Assembly (NCBI GenBank): GCA_023254365.1
Contig: JALRLQ010000075.1
Coordinates: forward strand, 1-7,108
DNA from: Candidatus Poseidonia sp.
Lineage (GTDB): Archaea; Thermoplasmatota; Poseidoniia; Poseidoniales; Poseidoniaceae
Reading direction: 5' to 3'
DNA: 7,108 bases
Below the pieces are notes generated by a model. The model saw nothing but the letters and a program-made list of their open reading frames with translations, was not told where the DNA came from and searched no databases. Every line of letters begins with the position of its first letter. The first letter of the stretch is position 1. Shown here piece by piece: positions 1-6,700 of this stretch. Both the position numbers and the translations under genes were made by a program.

Positions 1-1
1 C

Positions 2-577
2 TTGAATTGTGAATCGTATTCTTCCAACAGCATCCAAATTGATACTGATACCAACACGGTGACCATCGCAGGGCTTGCCAAACCGAAGCTTGGTTGTACC
101 CTCTCCCTTACCACGACCCTGTTGCATTTGGGCCCGTTCAATGAAGCGGGGGAGGCTGAATTTTTTGCTCGGTTTAACGGACCGGTTCGACTGAAACCTG
201 ACGGTGAAACGGACAGTTGGCGTTCCGATTTTACAGCGCTTTCATCCACATGGAATGAGAACGGAATATGCATGAGGTTCGCCATCCACCGACCCACGTT
301 CAAAGACTGGTCGTATTTCCAAATCTTGGAACCCTATGCTCAAGTTAAACAGCCGTTGTTAACCCGAGATTTCCCCGACATCCGACTTCCTCCCATGGTC
401 CATCAAACGGTGTTTCTGGCTTACTCCATGGGCTATTTCGAGTCCCCGAGAAAAGCGACCCTACGAGAAATAGCTGCCCGACTTGACATCTCGCACACCA
501 TGGTCGCTCGGCACCTTCGGGAAGCGGAGTTTCGCTCGGTAAGTTTGCTCCTTGCTTTGGACCCGCAAAACCGTTGA
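2..577 (+). CDS. HTH_10 (bacterio-opsin activator type) transcriptional regulator, 5' end not resolved
   Basis: This encodes a probable DNA-binding transcriptional regulator of archaeal type. The last third (about residues 129-182 of the visible 191) matches the HTH_10 domain of bacterio-opsin activator proteins. It has the hallmark AYSMGYFESPR segment, then LREIAARLDIS, then the recognition-helix stretch HTMVARHLREAEFR. The upstream 120 residues look like a beta-rich ligand or sensor region (alternating strands, GPVRL, MRFAIH), which I cannot assign. The frame is open to the left edge and begins at a TTG codon at base 2, so the true start may lie just outside the window. At 191 residues it is already near the usual size of small stand-alone HTH_10 proteins. 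It ends in TGA at 575-577, only 50 bases before the next gene on the same strand, but a TATA box lies between them, so the two are probably separate transcripts. Target genes are unknown; control of the adjacent giant gene is only a hypothesis. Confidence 0.85.
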   Translation: MNCESYSSNSIQIDTDTNTVTIAGLAKPKLGCTLSLTTTLLHLGPFNEAGEAEFFARFNGPVRLKPDGETDSWRSDFTALSSTWNENGICMRFAIHRPTFKDWSYFQILEPYAQVKQPLLTRDFPDIRLPPMVHQTVFLAYSMGYFESPRKATLREIAARLDISHTMVARHLREAEFRSVSLLLALDPQNR

Positions 578-596
578 GTTTACATGTCAACACAAC
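573..596. promoter_or_regulatory. 24-bp imperfect palindrome, candidate operator
   Basis: The arms GTTGAGTTTACA and TGTCAACACAAC are inverted copies matching at 10 of 12 positions with no spacer. The element starts in the last codons of the regulator gene and ends four bases before the TATA box of the next gene. An activator or repressor of the giant gene could bind there. It is not followed by a T run, so it does not look like an intrinsic terminator. Function is inferred from position and symmetry only. Confidence 0.45.
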
Positions 597-599
597 CAC

Positions 600-607
600 T
601 ATAATTT
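600..607 (+). promoter_or_regulatory. Archaeal TATA box for the giant surface-protein gene
   Basis: TATAATTT sits in an otherwise mixed-composition gap. Its centre is about 25 bases before the ATG at 628, which is the usual TATA-to-start distance in archaea. Transcription would therefore begin at or within a base or two of the ATG, giving a leaderless mRNA. The GAGGT just before the ATG touches the start codon directly and is too close to work as a Shine-Dalgarno site. No convincing BRE could be read upstream beyond the short AACCAC. Confidence 0.6.
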
Positions 608-627
608 GCACACATGCCGATTGAGGT

Positions 628-741
628 ATGATTGCGCATGCCGTTCCTCGTATGACGAGCAAAGTTCTGTTTCTGTCGGTCCTCATGGTGCTTCAAACGG
701 CCGTCTCCCCCATGGTGGTTCAACCCGGTTGGTCCCTTGCT
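628..741 (+). other. Signal peptide of the giant protein
   Basis: Residues 1-38. A short basic stretch with R8 and K12 is followed by a hydrophobic core of about 19 residues (VLFLSVLMVLQTAVSPMVV). The likely signal peptidase site is after SLA (A38), which has small residues at -3 and -1. This predicts Sec export. The exact cleavage point is uncertain. Confidence 0.75.
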
Positions 742-3700
742 GGGACGCAAGGCGTCAGCGGTGTGATTGCGGACGGTTCCGACGCCTCGTCGGCGGTCGG
801 CAGCACCAACGATTACACCTTTGACGCCGTCGATTTGGCCGCCAACATCACCGATTTCGACGACGATGGCATCCCCGACTACATGGAGGACATCAACGGG
901 GACGGCGATTACACCAACGACGACACGGACGGGGACGGCCTTCCCAACTACAACGACACCGACGACGATAACGACGGTTGGTTGACCTCGTTTGAGTGTC
1001 CCGACGCCGCCAACGGTTCGTGCCCCACCACGATGGGCCGGGCCGACTACCTCGACGCCAACCTCTACAACTGCGACGCGGCGTTCCTTTCCCGGTCCAA
1101 CGGCAGTCACATGCAACTGGCCCTGCTGGATTGGACCGACTACACCCTCACCAACCTGACCACGGTCCGTTACAACGACACCAGCACGCTCGCCCGTTCC
1201 TTTGAGGACGGTCGCGTGTATTGGCTCAGCGAATCGGTGCTGTACGCTTGGAACCAAACGGGCGGCGCCCGCGCCGTCGTGACCACCGACCTTGTTGGCG
1301 ATGTCCAACGGCTCGGCTTCAACGCCACGGGCGAACTGTTGGTCACCAACAACGGCACCCTTCGCAGCATCAATCTCACTTCGGGGGCTACCTCTCAACT
1401 TGCCGCGCTCCCCTCGGGACTTGGCGAGTTGGGCGACCTCTACGGGGAATCAAACGGCTCGGTCATCGTGACGGGCGTTGACGATTCATGGTACCGAATT
1501 TCCAACGATTACACCACCACTTGGGTGGTCAACAGCAACGCCCAGAAAGCCGACGGGGTCCTTGAACTCGCCAACGGCACGGTGCTCGCCAGCAACGGCG
1601 CCCGCATCGTCCGTATGGGCTCCCCCGCCGCCTCGCTCTCCGCTGCGGTCATCGCCGGCACGCCGTCCGACGAAGGCAAAGGGCAGGACATGGCCTCTTG
1701 TCCTCGCATTGACGCCGATTCCGACGGCGACGGTGTGCCCGACATGTACGAACTCAACGTGTTCGGAACCGACCCCTCCAACACCGATTCGGACGGCGAC
1801 GGGATGAGCGATGGCCGTGAAGTCCAAACCACGGGCACCGACCCCGCCACGGCCGACGACAGCGACAACGACGGTGTGTATGACTGGTTCGATGACGACG
1901 ACAACGGCGACGGCATGCCCGACTGGATGGCGTGCGGTGTGGCCACCGACCGAGCCTTCGCCAACTTGGGCTTCGAGGCACCCGGCGTGTTCCACAACAC
2001 CTCGGTGGCCAGCACGACGGTCAACACCAGCACCATGGTGGGTTGGCAAACGGACGCGACCAGCGGGTTCACCGTCATGTCGGGCAACAACTCCAGCGTC
2101 GCCGCGGCCGAAGGCGACCAATACCTTCGCCTCAACGTGAACGGAGGGAACCAGGTGGTTTGGCAGAACCGCACGCTTTGGGAAGGCGACTACATCATGT
2201 ACAACGTCAGCCATCGTGCCACGGGCACGCAACAGGCGGCCGAACAAATCGGCATCGTCGTGGGCAACGCCAGCAACGCCATGTACGTGCTCGACACCAA
2301 CATCGGCAGCTCCTCCGCCTGGACCGTGGTCAGCGGCGACGGGTTTGTTGAGCAAGCCACCTCGCGAGTTGGGGTCCGTTCCAACGCCCCCAACGGCGTT
2401 ACGGGCGTGAATTACATCGACGACGTTGAACTGACCGTCCAATGTTTCCGAGATTACGACGGCGACGGTGTCCGTGACACCCTTGACGACGACATCGACG
2501 GCGACGGTCTGAACAACTCGGTGGAGTTCGGCAGCGGTCTCCTGCCCCGCGACAGCGACGGCGACGGCATGCCCGACCTGTGGGACTTCGACAGCGACAA
2601 CGACCTGGCCAACGACTCAGCCGAGCGCATCGCCGGCAGCGACACCACCGCCGCCGACACCGACGGTGACGGATTGGAAGATTGGTTGGAGATCCTCGTC
2701 TACAGCGACCTCGCCGACGTGAACGTGTTCGAGGACTATGACAACGACAACGTCTCCGACTGGCTCGACGATGACGACGACAACGACGGGGTGCCCGATG
2801 ACGACGTCTGTTACGGGCCCGGGTCGCGCAACGCCGTGTATGACCCTTCCTTTGAATTCCCGTACGAGGACACCTACGTCACGGAAGGCGAAGCCGTGTG
2901 GGAATCCAATTACGACAACGGTGGACTCAAGCGCCTTGAAATCCAAGGCCACACCAATTCCCCTCCCCATGGGGAACAATATCTCGAAGTGGAGTTGTCT
3001 GGCAACACCGTCGTGTGGCAGGACATGCCGTTCTGGAAAAACGACCTCATTCGCTGGTCGATGTACCACCGCGCTCGCGTCACCTCGGAATACACTGAAC
3101 TTTCGCTCATGTTGGACAACGCTTCGGGCGACATCACCGTGACTTCGGGCGTGGCGGTCAACGCCGTTGAAATCGCCAACCTGCAGACCACCTCGCCCAC
3201 CTGGGCCCAGCAATCGGGCATCGTCATTGCGCCCATTGACGCCAAGCAATTCGTGCTCGACCCCATCGAACCGGCCTCCGGAGCCGGAAACTGGGTCGAT
3301 ATGGTGGAAATGAACCGAACGTGCATGCGCGACCTTGACGGCGACGGCATCCGCGACACCATTGACCAGGACATCGACGGCGACGGGTACAACAACAGCG
3401 TCGAGATCACCCCCGCCTTCGTTCCAACCCTGCTCTCTGGATTGAACGACACCATCGAGTACGATTTCGTCAACGACGCCGGGAACGGAGCGAGTTACGA
3501 CGGCTGGACGCGCAGCAGCGGTGGCGGAGACACCTGGTGGGGCAACGACAACGATTGCGACAACGCCACGGGCAACGACGGCCACCTGTACTGGGCCAGC
3601 GGTGCGGGCCACTTCTATTCGCCAACCCTCAACCTTTCGGGTTTAGGTGCGGCCACGCTCAACTTCTTCGTCAACGTTGACGCCGATTGCCGAAACCCGG

Positions 3701-6700
3701 CGGATGAGCACGAGTACATGGAGGTACGTTGGAGGAAACTTGACGGCACCGTGGTGACGCACGCTGAGGCCCCGCCAATGCCCGTCCAGTGGATGCGGAA
3801 CGATGCCCACAGCGATGCCTACGACGTTGACTATCGGCCACCCGGCTATTTGATTCGCAACGACGGTTCAACCAACACCCTCAATCCCTACAACCACGGC
3901 TACACCTTCACCGTTGAACTCCCTGCGGAGGCCATTCACGAAAGAACCATGATCGTGTTTGACTTCCCCACCAATCGGGACAACTTATATTCCTACATCC
4001 AAGTTGACGATGTGCTGATTCACTCTTTCCGGTATGCGGACACCGACGACGACGGCCTCTTGGACATCGTTGACCTGGACAGCGACGGCGACGGTTTGTT
4101 GGACGCCGATGAACTCGCCGAGGGCACCAACCGCACCCGCTTTGACAGCGACGGCGACGGTGCTTGGGACGGTCACGAGGTCAATTATTTCGACACCGAC
4201 CCGCTCGGGCCCGACGACGCTGACGGCGACCTCATTCCCGACTGGTACGACCTTGACCGCAACGGCGACGGCGTGCCCGACCCCTACCAGTGTTACGGCC
4301 AGAATGCCGACTGGGTCCAAAACGGCGGCTTTGAGTTCCCGGGCATCTATGGCGGTGCCAGCAGCAACTCGTGGCAGTCGCACGGAGAGACCTTCCTCTA
4401 CGACTGGTCCCTCGAAACCGCCAGCAATCTGGAAATTTTCAACGCCAGCAACGCCGTACTGCAAAACAACGCTCGCTGGCCGGACAACGCCAGCGAAGGA
4501 ACGCACGTGGCGTCCCTTTCCTCACCTTCCTACCCTGAATTGTGGACCGAGGTGACGACTAACCCCGGCGACCTGCTGACGTGGAAGGTCGATTTCCTCG
4601 GCAGTCACCCCACCACCGCCGACAAGACGCAAATCCGCTGGGGCTCGTCGGCCACCTCTTCCAGTGCCTATGACGTGCTCGGGACGCTGGAGAACACCGA
4701 TGTCGACTGGATCACCGAGCGAGGTTCGCTGATTGTCGAGGGCGAGAACGACGACATTCTCACCTTCGATTACGTCTCGGCATTCAGCAGCGGCGAAGGC
4801 AACTACCTCGACAACGTTGTCGCCATCGCTTCGTGCATTTCGGACCTCGACGAGGACGGCATCACCGACGCCTACGACGACGACGTGGATGGCGACGGGA
4901 TTCTCAACAGCGACGAATACGGTTGGGACCTGGACTTTGACAGCACCCCTGAAGTGGCCGTCGCCGACGAGTTCAATTGGTACCGCCCCAACGGTGAGTG
5001 GTTGTATTTCGGCGACAACATCAACGATTTCCGATTCGACCATTGGCACCCCATCTACGAGGAAGGCGACGACTACCAGCGCAGCCTCTCCTTCCGTGGC
5101 TTGGGCCACAGCGATTACAACTCGGTGACGATGCCTGTCGAGTTTGACGAAGAAACGGACGTTTCCTTCGACTATTTCGTCAACAGCGAGAACAACTACG
5201 ACTGGCTGGTGTTCTGTGTTGACTTCACCCAATGTGCATGGCAGAACTCGGGCTACACACAACGGTGGAGCGGAAGCGTCGAAGGACGCCACACCGAAAC
5301 CATCGCCGCAGGGACGCACACCTTGACGTGGGGTGCCTACACCAACGGCGGGACCCATCACAACGGCAACGATTACTGGATTGACAACATCTCCATCGGC
5401 GACGGGTTGTACGAAGGCGATTTCGACTCCGATCATGACGGCATCCCCGATTTGAGGGACTTGGACTCGGACGGTGACACCTTGCTGGATGAAGACGAGG
5501 ATGCACTGGGCACCGACCCCACGTCGCGTGACAGCGACGGCGACCTCATGCCCGACGGTTACGAAATCCACTGGTTCGACACCAACCCGCTTGACGCTGG
5601 TGACGACTACGACGGCGACGGCATCACCGACTGGAAGGACTTGGACATCGATGGTGACGGCGTGTACAACGCTCGCGAGTGTTACAACGACCAAGGGACG
5701 GGCTCACCAAGTGAAGACAAGCAATACGCCGGCTCGGGACTCACCGAGTTGTACTGGGTTGATGAAGGGACGTTTGAGGACGCCGCGCAATACATTGGTA
5801 CGAGCAATCGCCTCGCCAGCACCTCCTATTCCTACCCGGTCTCAGGAGCTCAATGGATGCAACAGCACGTGGAATTCCACAACGGCTCACAGTCAACAAC
5901 GGACGGCTACATCCCCGCCTACGACGGGGACCAGTACATGTCCTTGCAGTGGGATGGATGGAACGCGGCCAACGACATTTCCTACTTGGTGACGACCTCA
6001 CCGGGCGACCTCCTCATTTGGGGCTTTGCCCACGCCGGCCATTACAACGGACACTCCACCACCTGGGACGCCCTCTCGGTCCGCATGCACACGGCATACG
6101 GCGAACAAACGGGCACGCAGGTCGGCTATTCCTACGGTCTCAACGACGGTTGGCGCTACATCTCCGGTGCTTACGTTGTGCCCACCACCTACGGCCAGTA
6201 CGCCTACATGAACATTGGCGACAACGAACGCCGAGATTGGAACGTCGGCCAATACATCGATGGCCTCACCTTCACCTCGTATTGTCGTGTTGACTCCGAC
6301 GGTGACGGAGTGCTCAATTACTTCGACGATGATTCTGACGATGACGGATACCTCGACAGCGACGAGACGTGGGATACCGATGGTGATGGATGGCTCGACT
6401 TGTTTGAATTGGATTCCGACGGCGACGGTATCAATGACGATGTGGATGATGACCCACGCTCAGCAGGAAAGGCCGACTGGCAAGGACATGCCATAGAATT
6501 CACGTCCAACGGGGTGGTTCAACTCCCTGATGATGCCGCAATGGATCACGACGACCATACGGTTCAAATGTGGGTTCTCCCCAACGCTACAATCAATTCT
6601 CAAGTCGGCCAATACAGCACTGTTTATTCCGACCTTGACGGCGAGTACTGCGATACTGCAAGCGAAGGCTACGCCATCGTCTTTGACAGCACAAACAACC

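Noticed and set aside
573..596. Rho-independent-type terminator for the regulator gene.
   Set aside because: The inverted repeat has a weak, mismatched stem with no loop and no following T run; its place next to the TATA box suits an operator better.
638..655. A tiny ORF starting at ATG 638.
   Set aside because: It reads five codons and then TGA at 653-655, overlapping the real start region; nothing supports translation.
1711..1932. EF-hand domains in the acidic linkers.
   Set aside because: The DxDxDG loops are not flanked by amphipathic helices and usually lack Glu at loop position 12; the G-T-D-P and DxDxDGxxD context is of TSP3 type.
2443..2526. Dockerin-like reading of the paired DxDxDG loops in the exit units.
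   Set aside because: Dockerins have two calcium loops each followed by a helix with conserved pairs of recognition residues. Here loops follow each other closely without those helices, and they continue as TSP3-like linkers.
580..5694. Long minus-strand open frames at 580-1398, 1486-2442, 2617-3612 and 4522-5694.
   Set aside because: They are antisense to the GAC/GGC-rich linkers and sandwiches, read as Val/Gly/Ala-rich low-complexity protein with no recognisable domain, and disappear wherever the plus-strand composition changes. The plus-strand frame from 628 has clear domains throughout.
4034..5992. Plus-strand frames such as 4034-4555 and 5474-5992, rich in Thr and Pro.
   Set aside because: They are frame-shifted readings of the same repeat-rich DNA; the translation is Thr/Pro/Ala low complexity and overlaps the well-supported frame completely.
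853..6453. CRISPR array or DNA-level tandem repeat.
   Set aside because: Repeat units differ in sequence at the DNA level, stay in reading frame, and are spaced by coding domains rather than uniform spacers.
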